Notes: generated from the sequence alone by a model not told the origin. Positions 37,772 through 47,376 are shown, numbered from the stretch's first letter. The stretch is DNA of 64,000 nt from Arthrobacter sp. Y81 (GCF_002929335.1 NZ_PJIL01000017.1:49438-113437), one strand, 5' to 3'. Numbers and translations: made by a program.

Positions 37772-38266
37772 GTGTATTGTCCGTTTTGCCGCAACCCTGA
37801 TTCCCGCGTCGTGGACAGCCGGATGGCCGACGACGGTTCCGCCATTCGCCGCCGCCGGCAGTGCCCGGAATGCGGCCGCCGGTTCACTACTGTGGAAACC
37901 ACCAGCCTCACCGTCATCAAGCGCTCCGGCGTCGGCGAACCATTTAGCCGGAGCAAGGTGATCAACGGGGTCCGGAAAGCGTGCCAAGGCCGGCCCGTGA
38001 CCGAAGACGACCTCGCCATGCTGGCGCAGGAGGTCGAGGAAACCATCCGGGCCTCGGGCGCCGCCGAAATCGACGCCCACGAGGTGGGCCTGGCCATACT
38101 CAGCCCGCTCCAGAAACTGGACGAAGTCGCGTACCTCCGCTTTGCGAGTGTGTACCAGGCATTCGAATCCCTGGAGGACTTTGAGACGGCCATCTCCATC
38201 CTTCGCCATGAAGCGGAAGTTGAAGCGAAGGCCAAGGGCCAGAACTCAGAGAAGAGCCCGCTCTAG
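37772..38266 (+). CDS. nrdR: Transcriptional repressor NrdR
   Basis: ATP/dATP-sensing repressor of ribonucleotide reductase genes. The 164 residues have an N-terminal zinc ribbon (Cys3, Cys6, Cys31, Cys34 in MYCPFC and CPECGRRF), then an ATP-cone domain (VIKRSGVGEPFSRSKVINGVRKACQGRPV). The GTG at 37772 is chosen because it gives the invariant family N-terminus and follows AAGGAA by 7 nt; a longer frame to 37721 would displace it. Confidence 0.96.
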   Translation: MYCPFCRNPDSRVVDSRMADDGSAIRRRRQCPECGRRFTTVETTSLTVIKRSGVGEPFSRSKVINGVRKACQGRPVTEDDLAMLAQEVEETIRASGAAEIDAHEVGLAILSPLQKLDEVAYLRFASVYQAFESLEDFETAISILRHEAEVEAKAKGQNSEKSPL

Positions 38267-38339
38267 ACTCCGGTGGTGGCAGCGGAGGGGAAGCCGACGC
38301 CACCACCGGCACCACCCCCCAGAGGGGGAACGGCCGCGG

Positions 38340-39098
38340 TCAGCGGCCGCCGGCAACAGGCAGTACGGCTCCCGTAACGTAGCCGGCTTCGCCTGACAAC
38401 AGCCACATCACCGCCGCCGCCACCTCATCAGGCTCAGCGGCACGGCCCATGGGGATCGTCGGATTCAGGCGTTCCACCCGGTCAGGCATTCCCGCCGCCG
38501 CGTGCAGCCCGGTGTTGGTGCTTCCGGGCGCGACGCTGTTGACGCGGATTCCCTGCGCGGCGACCTCCGAGGCCAGACCGACGGTCAGCACATCCACGGC
38601 TCCCTTGGACGCGGCGTAGTGCGCCCAGGTGCCCGGGGACCCGGCCTTTGTGGCAGTGGATGAGATGTTCACGATGGACCCGCCGGGCCCGCCCGCGCCG
38701 GTGCTGAGTCTTCGCACGGCTTCCTGGCAGACGTAGATGAGGCCGGAGACGTTGACGTCCATGACGCGGCGGACTGTGGCCGCCGGCACGTCCGCGAGAT
38801 TGCCGATCAGGTTGCCCGTGATACCGGCATTATTAATGACGGCGGTAACGGGGCCCAAACCGGCTGCCCGGTCAAACATCGATCCAACGGCAGCCGGATC
38901 GCTGACATCTGCCTGGTGGGCCAGCGCATCCCCGCCGCACACACGGATTTCCCGCACCACTGACGCGGCACCGGCGGCGTCGGCGGAGTAGTTGACCAGC
39001 ACGGCGTATCCGGCTTCCGCCGCGCGGAGGGCGATCGCGGCGCCGATTCCCCGGCTTGCCCCGGTGACAATGGCAACACCCCTGCCTGCGGCAGCCAC
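38340..39098 (-). CDS. Short-chain dehydrogenase/reductase (FabG-like)
   Basis: NAD(P)-dependent oxidoreductase. The 252 residues carry the cofactor motif TGASRGIGAA (near 12-21), NNAGITGN, the catalytic Ser in SIVNISSTATKAGS, and YAASKGAVD with the YxxxK pair. The substrate cannot be inferred. It starts 16 bp after the ppgK stop, so the two form a leftward operon; a link to sugar metabolism is only suggested by this. Confidence 0.88.
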   Translation of the reverse strand: MAAAGRGVAIVTGASRGIGAAIALRAAEAGYAVLVNYSADAAGAASVVREIRVCGGDALAHQADVSDPAAVGSMFDRAAGLGPVTAVINNAGITGNLIGNLADVPAATVRRVMDVNVSGLIYVCQEAVRRLSTGAGGPGGSIVNISSTATKAGSPGTWAHYAASKGAVDVLTVGLASEVAAQGIRVNSVAPGSTNTGLHAAAGMPDRVERLNPTIPMGRAAEPDEVAAAVMWLLSGEAGYVTGAVLPVAGGR

Positions 39099-39114
39099 GG
39101 AATCGGCGCCCGGC

Positions 39115-39918
39115 CTATTTGGCCAGTTTGTGCGTCAGTGCGACCTCGATCGCGGCGCCGACAATCCCGGCGTCGTTCTTGAGTTCGGCCGGCACAATCG
39201 GCGTACGCAGTTTCATGTGCGGCAGGTACTCGTCGGCGCGCTTGGAAATGCCGCCGCCGACGATGAACAGTTCAGGGGAGAAGAGGAACTCGACGTGGGA
39301 GAAGTAGCGCTGCAGGAGCACGCTGTATTCGGTCCAGCTCAGGCCGTCCCGCTCACGGGCCACGGCGGACGCCTTGCTCTCCGCGTCAAAACCGTCAATT
39401 TCGAGGTGTCCGAGTTCGGCGTTCGGGACCAGCTTGCCGTTGAAGATGAAGGCGGAGCCGATGCCTGTTCCGAGCGTAATCACGAGGACCGTGCCCGAGA
39501 CGCCCTCTCCGGCGCCGTAGCGGGCCTCGGCGAGGCCGGCGGCGTCGGCGTCGTTGATGACCTCGACCGGGCGGCCCAGGCGCTTCGTCAGCAGGGCGTC
39601 AATGTCCGTGTTGAGCCAGGACTTGTCCACGTTGGCTGCAGAGTGAACCACACCGTGCTGGATGATGCCCGGGAAGGTCACGCCGATCGGGGAATCCAGG
39701 GCAGGAGCGTCCGGCCGTGCGTTGAGCTCCTCGACGACCGTGGCCACCGTTTCGGCAACGGACTCCGGCGTGGCCGGCTGCGGCGTAGGAACGCGGAAGC
39801 GGTCCCCTACGAGCTTGCCCTTCTTGAGGTCGACAATGCCGCCCTTGATTCCGGTGCCGCCGATGTCAATGCCGATCAGCGGGGCGTTCTTGGTTGACTT
39901 GTCGTCCTTCTTGGCCAA
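39115..39918 (-). CDS. ppgK: Polyphosphate glucokinase (ROK family)
   Basis: Phosphorylates glucose using inorganic polyphosphate and/or ATP. The 267 residues contain the phosphate-binding IGIDIGGTGIKGGIV near the N-terminus, the sugar-binding NDADAAGLAEARYG, GTGIGSAFIFNG and ELGHLEIDG. The cysteine zinc motif of ROK glucokinases is absent, as is normal for PpgK. The start is apparently TTG at 39918, with GGAA a few bases upstream. Confidence 0.92.
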   Translation of the reverse strand: MAKKDDKSTKNAPLIGIDIGGTGIKGGIVDLKKGKLVGDRFRVPTPQPATPESVAETVATVVEELNARPDAPALDSPIGVTFPGIIQHGVVHSAANVDKSWLNTDIDALLTKRLGRPVEVINDADAAGLAEARYGAGEGVSGTVLVITLGTGIGSAFIFNGKLVPNAELGHLEIDGFDAESKASAVARERDGLSWTEYSVLLQRYFSHVEFLFSPELFIVGGGISKRADEYLPHMKLRTPIVPAELKNDAGIVGAAIEVALTHKLAK

Positions 39919-39991
39919 TGTGATTCCGTTCGTGGCTGGTGTCGGGCAATGGGCGTAGCGGGTAAAGGTGCCGGCGGGGCCGGCCGGGAAA

Positions 39992-40870
39992 TCAGGGCAG
40001 AGTGAGGATCTCAGCGCCCGACTCGGTGACGAGCAGGGTGTGCTCGAACTGGGCCGTGCGCTTGCGGTCCCGGGTCACCACGGTCCAGTCGTCAGCCCAC
40101 ATGTCCCACTCGACCGTTCCCAGCGTCAGCATCGGTTCAATGGTGAACACCATGCCCGCTTCCATGACCGTGTTGTACGCGGGAGCTGCGTCGTAATGCG
40201 GAATGATCAGGCCGGTATGAAACGCCTCGCCAACACCGTGGCCGGTGAAATCCCGGACAACACCGTAGCCGAAACGTTTGGCGTAGGACTGGATGGCGCG
40301 GCCGATGACGTTTATTTCGCGTCCTGGAGCAACAGCTTTGATGGCGCGGTTGAGCGATTCCTGGGTGCGCTCCACGAGGAGCCGCGATTCTTCGTCGACG
40401 TCGCCAACCAGGAAGGTGAAGTTGGTGTCGCCATGGACCCCGCCGATGAAGGCGGTGATGTCGATGTTCAGGATGTCGCCGTCCTGGACCACCGTGCTGT
40501 CAGGTATGCCGTGGCAGATCACTTCGTTCAGTGACGAGCACAGCGATTTGGGGAAGCCCCGGTAGCCCAGCGTCGAGGGATACGCATGGTGGTCGAGCAG
40601 GAACTCATGGCCGATCCTGTCCAGCTGGTCCGTCGTAACGCCGGGCCGGATGTGTTTGCCAACCTCCACGATGGCCTGGGCCGCGATCCGGCTGGCGACC
40701 CTGATCTTCTCGATGGTCTCGGCGGACTTTACTTCCGAGCCGGTGAACTTCTCCGGACCAGGCTTGCCCACGTACTCGGGGCGGGGAATTGATGCCGGGA
40801 CCGGCAGCTGCGGGCTGACGGTTCCGGGGACCAGAGTGCCGGTGGGTGCAGTCGAGGCAAGAGAAGGCAT
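39992..40870 (-). CDS. map: Methionine aminopeptidase, type I
   Basis: Removes the initiator methionine from nascent proteins. The 292 residues have an N-terminal extension of about 45 residues with SIPRPEYVGKPGPE, then the pita-bread fold with metal ligands in DILNIDITAFIGGVHGDTN, GHGVGEAFHTGL and FTIEPML. The ATG at 40870 is chosen over a farther one at 40903 because TATGAT lies exactly 6 nt before it, the leaderless geometry seen across the window. Confidence 0.95.
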   Translation of the reverse strand: MPSLASTAPTGTLVPGTVSPQLPVPASIPRPEYVGKPGPEKFTGSEVKSAETIEKIRVASRIAAQAIVEVGKHIRPGVTTDQLDRIGHEFLLDHHAYPSTLGYRGFPKSLCSSLNEVICHGIPDSTVVQDGDILNIDITAFIGGVHGDTNFTFLVGDVDEESRLLVERTQESLNRAIKAVAPGREINVIGRAIQSYAKRFGYGVVRDFTGHGVGEAFHTGLIIPHYDAAPAYNTVMEAGMVFTIEPMLTLGTVEWDMWADDWTVVTRDRKRTAQFEHTLLVTESGAEILTLP

Positions 40871-40995
40871 AGATTGATCATATAAGGCGGCATGGAAGCC
40901 CATGTAACGGAAAGTCCCATCGGAACCCGACGGAGCTTTACGTTACGTGGATCACTCTCGGCGGGCAGGGAGCCTGCAGAATGCGAGGAGCAGCG

Positions 40996-41160
40996 ATGAC
41001 CGAGTACTGGTACAACGTCAAAACCCACGAGGTGGAAGAAGACGCCATGTCCGACTGGACCCAGCTGATCGGACCGTACAAGACGCGCGCGGAAGCCGAG
41101 CATGCCCTGGAGAAAGTCAAGGCACGCAATGAAGCCTGGGAAAAGGGCGACGAGGATTAG
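40996..41160 (+). CDS. Small SPOR-like actinobacterial protein
   Basis: A 54-residue protein starting MTEYWYNVKTHEVEEDAMSD and containing LIGPYKTRAEAEHALEKV, a short conserved actinobacterial protein usually annotated as SPOR-domain-like. It is too small for a full SPOR fold, and the function is unknown. GAGGAG lies just before the ATG. It diverges from map. Confidence 0.8.
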   Translation: MTEYWYNVKTHEVEEDAMSDWTQLIGPYKTRAEAEHALEKVKARNEAWEKGDED

Positions 41161-41189
41161 GCTGCGCTAGCAGCCCGCACCTCGAAACG

Positions 41190-41217
41190 CCGGCCCCCGT
41201 ACGGGTGGAGGGGCCGG
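41190..41217. terminator. Candidate hairpin between the small SPOR-like gene and panB
   Basis: CCGGCCCC at 41190-41197 pairs with GGGGCCGG at 41210-41217. It lies between two convergent genes but has no U-tract on either side, so the terminator call is weak. Confidence 0.4.
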
Positions 41218-41224
41218 AGGCTGG

Positions 41225-42130
41225 CTAGAACGAGTGCTCGGGGCCGGGGAACTGGCCCGTCCGGACGTCGTCGCCATACGCCTTCGCCGCGTTGCTCAGC
41301 GACGTGCGCAGGTCGGCATACTGCTTGACGAACTTGGCCATCTTGCCGCCGCGAAGCCCGGCCATGTCCTGCCAGACCAACACCTGGCCCGTGGTGGTGT
41401 TGCCGGCGCCGATGCCGACGGTCGGAACGGAAATTGCAGCGTCGACGGCGGCGGCGGTGGCGGCCGGAACCATCTCCATCAGCACGCTGAAGGCACCGGC
41501 GTCAGCGAGGGCCACGGCGTCGTCGATAAGCCGCTGTGCATCGTCGCCGCGGCCCTGGACCCGGTAACCGCCCAGGGAATGCTCGCTCTGCGGCGTGAAA
41601 CCGATGTGCGCCATGACCGGAATGCCGGCCTGGACCATGGCCCGGACGGTGCCCGCATAAAACTTGCCGCCTTCAATCTTCACGGCATGCGCGAGGCCTT
41701 CCTTCAGGAAGCGGACGCCGGTGGCGACTGCCTGCTCGGCTGACACCTCGTAGCTTCCAAAGGGAAGGTCCGCGACCACCAGGGCCCGTTTGGCCGACCG
41801 TGCAACGGCCCGGCATAGCGGCAGCAGTTCGTCCACTGTGACCGGGAGGCTGGTTTCGTTGCCGAAGACGTTGTTGGAGGCGGAGTCGCCGACCAGGAGC
41901 ACCTCGATGCCCGCTTCGTCGAAGATCTCGGCCGTGTACTGCTCGTAGGCCGTGAGCATCGCAAAATGCTCACCGTCTTCCTTGGCCTGCTGCAGGTGGT
42001 GGGTCCGGATTCGGGCCGCCGGCTTCCTGCCGGTGGCCGGCGTCGTTGCGGCTGGCTGGGCGGGGCCGTTGCCGTAGGGAGCAGGTACTTCAGCGGACAT
42101 GCTGGAATCGGAACTGTTGCTTGTGGCCAT
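41225..42130 (-). CDS. panB: 3-methyl-2-oxobutanoate hydroxymethyltransferase
   Basis: First step of pantothenate synthesis: adds a hydroxymethyl group from methylene-tetrahydrofolate to ketoisovalerate. The 301 residues contain MLTAYEQYTAEIFDEAGIEVLLVGDSASN, VVADLPFGSYE, KIEGG, HIGFTPQSE and VGIGAGNTTTGQVLVWQDM. A 40-residue Ser/Ala/Pro-rich N-terminal extension precedes the domain. The ATG at 42130 lies 6 nt after TACGCT, so it is probably leaderless. Positioned as in M. tuberculosis Rv2225. Confidence 0.96.
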   Translation of the reverse strand: MATSNSSDSSMSAEVPAPYGNGPAQPAATTPATGRKPAARIRTHHLQQAKEDGEHFAMLTAYEQYTAEIFDEAGIEVLLVGDSASNNVFGNETSLPVTVDELLPLCRAVARSAKRALVVADLPFGSYEVSAEQAVATGVRFLKEGLAHAVKIEGGKFYAGTVRAMVQAGIPVMAHIGFTPQSEHSLGGYRVQGRGDDAQRLIDDAVALADAGAFSVLMEMVPAATAAAVDAAISVPTVGIGAGNTTTGQVLVWQDMAGLRGGKMAKFVKQYADLRTSLSNAAKAYGDDVRTGQFPGPEHSF

Positions 42131-42420
42131 GGCTAGAGCGTAATGCGGTACTGTGCGTCCTAGCTACCGGGCGGCCTGCCGTTGCCGGTGAATCGCGTCA
42201 CAAAATGGTGTCCTGACGGCTGCCTGGCGCCGTCCTGAGGGGGCCGCCGCGGGGCAATTGCCCGGTGCTGCGGGGCACGGTGCGTGTTAACGCTGTGTTA
42301 CGCGGACCTCCGGCTCCAACATTCGGCGGGAATGCTTAGTAAAGTGAATCGTGAGCTGCCGCCGGCTCTAAGGAATACGGACCCGGGGCTTCAAAAAGTT
42401 GATCCGGAGAAGAGGCCATA
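42131..42420. promoter_or_regulatory. panB-glnA2 divergent intergenic region
   Basis: This 290-bp gap separates leftward panB from rightward glnA2. It contains GTTAA, 6 nt, GTTAC around 42287-42301, resembling half of a GlnR-type box but without the GAAAC halves. TAGTAAAGT near 42336 is a possible -10 region for glnA2. The assignments are weak. Confidence 0.35.
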
Positions 42421-43761
42421 ATGGACCGCCAGCAAGAGTTTGTCCTGCGGACGATCGAAGAGCGCGACGTGCGGTTCGTGCGTCTGTGGTTCACGGATGT
42501 CGTGGGTTCACTCAAGTCTGTTGCGCTTGCCCCTGCCGAAGTCGAGGGTGCCTTCGAAGAGGGCCTGGGCTTTGACGGCTCCGCGATTGAGGGCCTGGCC
42601 CGCGTGTTCGAATCGGACATGCTGGCACAGCCGGATCCCTCGACGTTCCAGATCCTGCCGTGGCGCGGGGAAACGGAACAGACCTCGCGTATGTACTGCG
42701 ACATTCTGACGCCCGACGGCGAGCCCTCGGCCGCCGACCCCCGCAACGTGCTCAAGCGCACCCTGGCAAAAGCCGCGGACATGGGCTTTACCTGCTACAC
42801 GCATCCGGAGATCGAGTTCTACCTGCTGAAGTCGCAGGAGCCCGGTCCGGACGGTTCGCCCATCCCCGTGGACGAGGGCGGCTACTTCGACCACGTCCCG
42901 GGCGGGGTCGCGCAGGATTTCCGGCGCACCGCAGTCACCATGCTGGAGTCCGTGGGCATCTCCGTGGAGTTCAGCCACCACGAAGCCGGGCCCGGCCAGA
43001 ACGAGATCGACCTCCGTTACGCTGACGCCCTCCAGACCGCGGACAACATCATGACGTTCCGCACCGTCATCAAGGAAGTGGCCCTGCAGCAGGGCACGTA
43101 CGCCACCTTCATGCCCAAGCCGTTCACGGCCCACCCGGGCTCCGGCATGCACACGCACTTCTCGCTCTTCGAAGGCGACACCAACGCCTTCTACGAAGCC
43201 GGCGCGGAGTTCCAGCTGTCCAAGACGGCCAAGCAGTTCATCGCGGGCATCCTCAAGCACGCCCCCGAATTCACGGCCGTGACCAACCAGTTCGTGAACT
43301 CCTACAAGCGGCTCTGGGGCGGCGGCGAAGCTCCGAGTTACCTGAGCTGGGGCCACAACAACCGCTCCGCACTGGTGCGCGTCCCGCTGTACAAGCCGGG
43401 CAAGGGCCAGTCCGCCCGCATCGAGTACCGCGGCATCGACTCGGCAGCCAACCCCTACCTCGCCTACGCCGTGCTGCTTGGCGCCGGACTTAAGGGCATC
43501 GAAGAAGGCTACGAGATCCCCGCCGCAGCCGAAGACGACATCTGGTCGCTGAGCTCGGCCGAGCGCCGCGCCATGGGCCACGATCCGCTGCCCGCCAGCC
43601 TGCACGACGCCATCCGGGCCATGGAGGATTCCGAGCTCATGCCGCAGATCCTCGGTGAGCAGGTCTTTGAGTACTTCCTGCGCAACAAGCGCGCCGAATG
43701 GCAGGACTACCGTCTCCAGGTCACGCCCTACGAGCTGCAGCGTAATCTCGGCATCCTCTAG
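42421..43761 (+). CDS. glnA2: Glutamine synthetase, GlnA2-type
   Basis: ATP-dependent amidation of glutamate (or a related substrate). The 446 residues contain the GS signatures GFDGSAIEG, HPEIEFYLL, VEFSHHEAGPGQNEIDLRY, KPFTAHPGSGMHTHFSLF and RIEYRGIDSAANPYLAYA. The NLYEL adenylylation loop is replaced by an SLSSAERRAMGHDPLP segment, so it is not the GlnE-regulated GlnA1 type. In Streptomyces GlnA2-like enzymes can act on polyamines, so the physiological substrate is open. Gene order glnA2-glnE matches M. tuberculosis. Confidence 0.92.
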   Translation: MDRQQEFVLRTIEERDVRFVRLWFTDVVGSLKSVALAPAEVEGAFEEGLGFDGSAIEGLARVFESDMLAQPDPSTFQILPWRGETEQTSRMYCDILTPDGEPSAADPRNVLKRTLAKAADMGFTCYTHPEIEFYLLKSQEPGPDGSPIPVDEGGYFDHVPGGVAQDFRRTAVTMLESVGISVEFSHHEAGPGQNEIDLRYADALQTADNIMTFRTVIKEVALQQGTYATFMPKPFTAHPGSGMHTHFSLFEGDTNAFYEAGAEFQLSKTAKQFIAGILKHAPEFTAVTNQFVNSYKRLWGGGEAPSYLSWGHNNRSALVRVPLYKPGKGQSARIEYRGIDSAANPYLAYAVLLGAGLKGIEEGYEIPAAAEDDIWSLSSAERRAMGHDPLPASLHDAIRAMEDSELMPQILGEQVFEYFLRNKRAEWQDYRLQVTPYELQRNLGIL

Positions 43762-43770
43762 GCGGCAGCG

Positions 43771-46700
43771 GTGAGCCTTGCCCGTCGCCTCATCTCCGCC
43801 GGTTTCAGTGACCTGGAAAAGGGGGAGCGGTTCCTCGCTGCCCGCGAACTGGAAGGAATCGACCAGGAGGCACTGTTCGCGGGCTTCCACCTGGCCGCCA
43901 GCCCGGACACTGCGTTGCAGTCCCTGGTGCGTCTGATCGAAAAGCATCCCGACTTACGGAAGCTCGCGGCGGCGGACATCGATACGAGCGAGCCGCTGTA
44001 CCGAGTGCTGGGGGCCTCTGAGGCCCTGGGTGAATTCCTGATCCGCCATCCGGAACACCTGGACGCCTTCGACGTAGTGGCAAGCCCGGAGCCCGTCCCT
44101 GCCGACACCGGGGAACTCCGCGCGCGCCTCCTGAAGTCCGTGCAGGCCGACCCGAAGGCGCGCAGGCCGGTGGCCGAGCTGTCCGGTCCGGACGCCTATG
44201 TGGCGCTGCGGACCGCATACCGGCGCGGGGTGGTGGACCTGGCCGTCAAGGACCTGTGTGCCGCTGATCCCCTGGATTTCATGCCCGCGGCGGGTGCCGA
44301 ACTGGCGGACCTCGCCGGAGCGGCGATCGAGGCGGCGCTGGCCGTCTCCCGGGCCGAAGCCGGGGAGCAGTTCTCGGCGTCGGAGGTCGCCGACGTCGGC
44401 CTGGCCGTCATCGGCATGGGCAAGTGCGGTGCCCGCGAACTTAACTACATTTCCGACGTCGACGTCATCTACGTGATCGAAGCGGACGAGTTGGATGATG
44501 CCCGCGCCAACACTATCGGCACAGCCCTCGCCACCGGTATCTCCAGGGCCATCATGTCCATCGGCCGGGAACCCGGTCTGTGGGAAGTGGATGCGAACCT
44601 GCGGCCCGAAGGCAAGTCCGGACCGCTGGTGCGGACCCTGGCGTCCCATCAGAGCTACTACGCACGGTGGGCTGAAAGCTGGGAGTTCCAGGCACTCCTG
44701 AAGGCCCGGACCATCGCCGGGGACGCAGACCTGGGCGCCCAGTACGAGGCCGCTGTCCTGCCCCTGATCTGGGGTTCGGCAAACCGGGAAGGATTCGTGG
44801 AATCGGTGCAGGCCATGCGCCGCCGGGTCACGGACAACATTCCCGCGGACGAGGAACAGCGACAGCTCAAGCTGGGCCGCGGCGGCCTGCGGGACGTCGA
44901 ATTCACCGTGCAGCTGTTGCAGCTGGTGCACGGAAAGGCCGACGAATCCCTGCGCCACCGCGACACCACCTCGGCGATTGCCGCACTCTCAGCCGGCGGC
45001 TACATCGGCCGGACGGACGCCGCGGAATTCGACCATGCCTACCGGTACCTGCGGCTCCTGGAGCACAGGATCCAGCTCTTCCAGCTGCGGCGCACGCACC
45101 TCATGCCGGTCCGGGACGAGGCCCTGCGTGCCCTCGCGAAGGCCGTGCTGGGCCCGTTCGCGCGTGAACGGCCGCACCCCGATGCGCTGCTGGCAGCATG
45201 GCAGAAGACAAAGCGGTCCGTCCGTGAACTGCACGAGCGCATTTTTTACCGGCCGCTGCTGAACACCGCTGCAAAGCTAAGCAGCGAAGATGCGCGCCTG
45301 ACACCGGAGGCCGCCCAGGGCCGCCTGGCCGCCCTGGGCTACCTGGATCCGCAGGGAGCCATGCGGCACATCGAGGCGCTCACCGCCGGAGTGAGCCGGC
45401 GGGCGGCGCTGCAGCGCCAGCTCCTTCCCATCCTGCTGGGGTGGCTCGCCGACGGGGTTGACCCCGACGCCGGCCTCCTGGGTTTCCGCCGCGTCAGCGA
45501 GGCGCTCGGAACAACACACTGGTATCTGGGAATGCTGCGGGACTCGACGGCCGCCGCCGAGCGGCTTTGCCATGTGCTCTCCAACTCCCGGCTGATCGCC
45601 GACCTCCTTGAGGTCTCCCCGGAATCCGTGGCCTGGCTGGGGACGGACAAGGAACTGGCCCCGCTGGAGTTTGAGGCGCAGTGGCTGGAAATCACCTCGA
45701 AAATGTCGCGGCACGAGAACCCGGAGAGCGCCATGCGCCTCATCCGGCTGATCCGGCGGCGGGAAATCCTCAGGGTCGCCATTGCGGACAGTGCCGGCCT
45801 GCTGGACCAGGACCAGGTGGGGGCAGCCCTCGCAGACACGGACCGCGCAGCTGTCCTGGGCGCCCTGCGCGTAGCCGAAGGAATCGTGGCCGCATCGGGC
45901 CCGCTGAAGACGAGCGTCCTCGTGGTTGCCATGGGCCGGCAGGGCGGCCGCGAGATCGGCTACGGCTCGGATGCGGACGTGATGTACGTGTACCGCGGCC
46001 TGCCCGGCGTTCCCGACGAAGAGGCACAGAACCAGGCCGCCCAGATCGTGGGCCACATTTCGAACCTGCTGACCCAGCCGCTGAAGCCGGCCATTCTCGC
46101 CGAGCGTGTACTGATGGTGGACGCCGATCTGCGCCCCGAAGGCAAAAGCGGCGCCATGGTCCGCTCCCTGAATTCGTACGCGGAGTACTACCGCAGATGG
46201 TCGCTCGTCTGGGAAGCGCAGGCACTGCTGCGTGCACTGCCCATCGCAGGGGACGACGAGCTGGCTGACGATTTCGTGGAGCTGATCGATCCGATCCGAT
46301 ATCCGGCGGAACTGTCAGAGAAGGACGTCCGGGAGATACGGCGAGTCAAGGCCAGGGTCGAATCCGAGCGGCTGCCGCGGGGAGCGGACTCCGCACGGCA
46401 CCTCAAGCTGGGCCGCGGCGGCCTGAGCGACGTCGAGTGGCTCGTTCAGCTGTTGCAGCTGCAGCATGCGGGAAAGCACCCGGAACTGCGGACAACATCC
46501 ACCGTGCCGGCTCTGGAAGCAGCAGCGTCACTGGGCTTCCTGGAGCCGGACGAGGCCGCGCTGCTGCTGCAGGCCTGGCGGCTGGCGAGCCGCATCAGGT
46601 CGGCCAATGTCATCTGGACGGGCCGCGCCTCCGACGTCCTGCCGTCCTCCCGCCGGGACCTGGAAGCCGTCGCCCGCTGGTGCGGCTACCAACCGGGCAA

Positions 46701-46782
46701 CGCGGCAGCACTCGAAGAGGACTACCTGCGGCTCAGCAGGCGGACCCGCGCGGTTTTCGAACGGGTTTTTTACGGCCAGTAG
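43771..46782 (+). CDS. glnE: Glutamine synthetase adenylyltransferase/deadenylase
   Basis: Bifunctional enzyme that adenylylates and deadenylylates GlnA1. The 1003 residues have two nucleotidyltransferase halves, with GMGKCGARELNYISDVDV near residue 215 and AMGRQGGREIGYGSDADV near 720. Each is followed by a LKLGRGGLxDVE motif and a helical domain. GTG start 9 bp after glnA2, so the two are in one operon. Its target GlnA1 (60.4-61.8 kb) carries the adenylylation tyrosine. Confidence 0.96.
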   Translation: MSLARRLISAGFSDLEKGERFLAARELEGIDQEALFAGFHLAASPDTALQSLVRLIEKHPDLRKLAAADIDTSEPLYRVLGASEALGEFLIRHPEHLDAFDVVASPEPVPADTGELRARLLKSVQADPKARRPVAELSGPDAYVALRTAYRRGVVDLAVKDLCAADPLDFMPAAGAELADLAGAAIEAALAVSRAEAGEQFSASEVADVGLAVIGMGKCGARELNYISDVDVIYVIEADELDDARANTIGTALATGISRAIMSIGREPGLWEVDANLRPEGKSGPLVRTLASHQSYYARWAESWEFQALLKARTIAGDADLGAQYEAAVLPLIWGSANREGFVESVQAMRRRVTDNIPADEEQRQLKLGRGGLRDVEFTVQLLQLVHGKADESLRHRDTTSAIAALSAGGYIGRTDAAEFDHAYRYLRLLEHRIQLFQLRRTHLMPVRDEALRALAKAVLGPFARERPHPDALLAAWQKTKRSVRELHERIFYRPLLNTAAKLSSEDARLTPEAAQGRLAALGYLDPQGAMRHIEALTAGVSRRAALQRQLLPILLGWLADGVDPDAGLLGFRRVSEALGTTHWYLGMLRDSTAAAERLCHVLSNSRLIADLLEVSPESVAWLGTDKELAPLEFEAQWLEITSKMSRHENPESAMRLIRLIRRREILRVAIADSAGLLDQDQVGAALADTDRAAVLGALRVAEGIVAASGPLKTSVLVVAMGRQGGREIGYGSDADVMYVYRGLPGVPDEEAQNQAAQIVGHISNLLTQPLKPAILAERVLMVDADLRPEGKSGAMVRSLNSYAEYYRRWSLVWEAQALLRALPIAGDDELADDFVELIDPIRYPAELSEKDVREIRRVKARVESERLPRGADSARHLKLGRGGLSDVEWLVQLLQLQHAGKHPELRTTSTVPALEAAASLGFLEPDEAALLLQAWRLASRIRSANVIWTGRASDVLPSSRRDLEAVARWCGYQPGNAAALEEDYLRLSRRTRAVFERVFYGQ

Positions 46783-46843
46783 CCGGCCCTCGAGACGCGT
46801 TGCGCCGGGGTGCCGGGGGCTGACAGGTAACGGGCGCCGATGT

Positions 46844-46856
46844 TAGTTTGAGCGCG
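46844..46856 (+). promoter_or_regulatory. -10 element for the VOC protein gene
   Basis: TAGTTT at 46844-46849 lies 6 nt before the GTG at 46856. No ribosome binding site is present, so the mRNA is probably leaderless. Confidence 0.5.
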
Positions 46857-47275
46857 TGGCCTCGCAACTCTTTCTGAATCTTCCCGTCAAAGACCTGAAC
46901 AGGTCGGTCGAGTTCTTCACTGCGCTCGGCTTTTCCTTCAACCCCGATTTCACCGACGAAAACGCCACCTGCATGATCGTTAATGACGGCGCCTACGTCA
47001 TGCTGCTGGTGGAAGGCTATTTCAAGACGTTCATTTCCAAGGGCATAGCGGACACCGGCGGCACCGCCGAAGCAATCGTGGCATTCTCCGTTGACAGCCG
47101 CGAAGCCGTTGACGACACGATCCGGAAGGCCCTGACCTCTGGAGGCACCCCTGCGCAGGAAGCCCAGGACTACGGGTTTATGTACAATCACAGCTTCCAG
47201 GACCCGGACGGCCATCTCTGGGAGGTCTTCTGGATGGACCCTGCCGGACCGCCTGCCGACGCCCAGGCGCCGTAA
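46856..47275 (+). CDS. VOC/glyoxalase superfamily protein
   Basis: A 139-residue protein with the paired beta-alpha-beta-beta-beta fold of the VOC superfamily, recognisable from LFLNLPVKDLNRSVEFFTALGFSFNP and SFQDPDGHLWEVFWMDP. The closest family type is the lactoylglutathione-lyase-like extradiol-dioxygenase-like group, whose substrates are usually unknown. Possible metal ligands are the His and Glu in DGHLWEVFW. Monocistronic, ended by a strong hairpin. Confidence 0.85.
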   Translation: MASQLFLNLPVKDLNRSVEFFTALGFSFNPDFTDENATCMIVNDGAYVMLLVEGYFKTFISKGIADTGGTAEAIVAFSVDSREAVDDTIRKALTSGGTPAQEAQDYGFMYNHSFQDPDGHLWEVFWMDPAGPPADAQAP

Positions 47276-47311
47276 CCCCTGCACGCCAACCACCGGACTA
47301 CCGGACCAAAG

Positions 47312-47358
47312 CGCGACGCCGGCTGTCACCTTCCCAGGTGACGGCCGGCGTCGTGGTT
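47312..47358 (+). terminator. Hairpin terminator after the VOC gene
   Basis: A long stem (about 47314-47330 with 47335-47352; CGACGCCGGC paired with GCCGGCGTCG) is followed by TGGTTT. It lies directly ahead of the leaderless promoter of the next gene. Confidence 0.75.
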
Positions 47359-47376
47359 TCTGGGTAGGCTCAGCCC

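Noticed and set aside
42280..42310. GlnR box upstream of glnA2
   Set aside because: GTTAA-n6-GTTAC is present, but the GAAAC partner halves are missing, unlike the full box at glnA1; it was kept only as a weak note in the intergenic feature.
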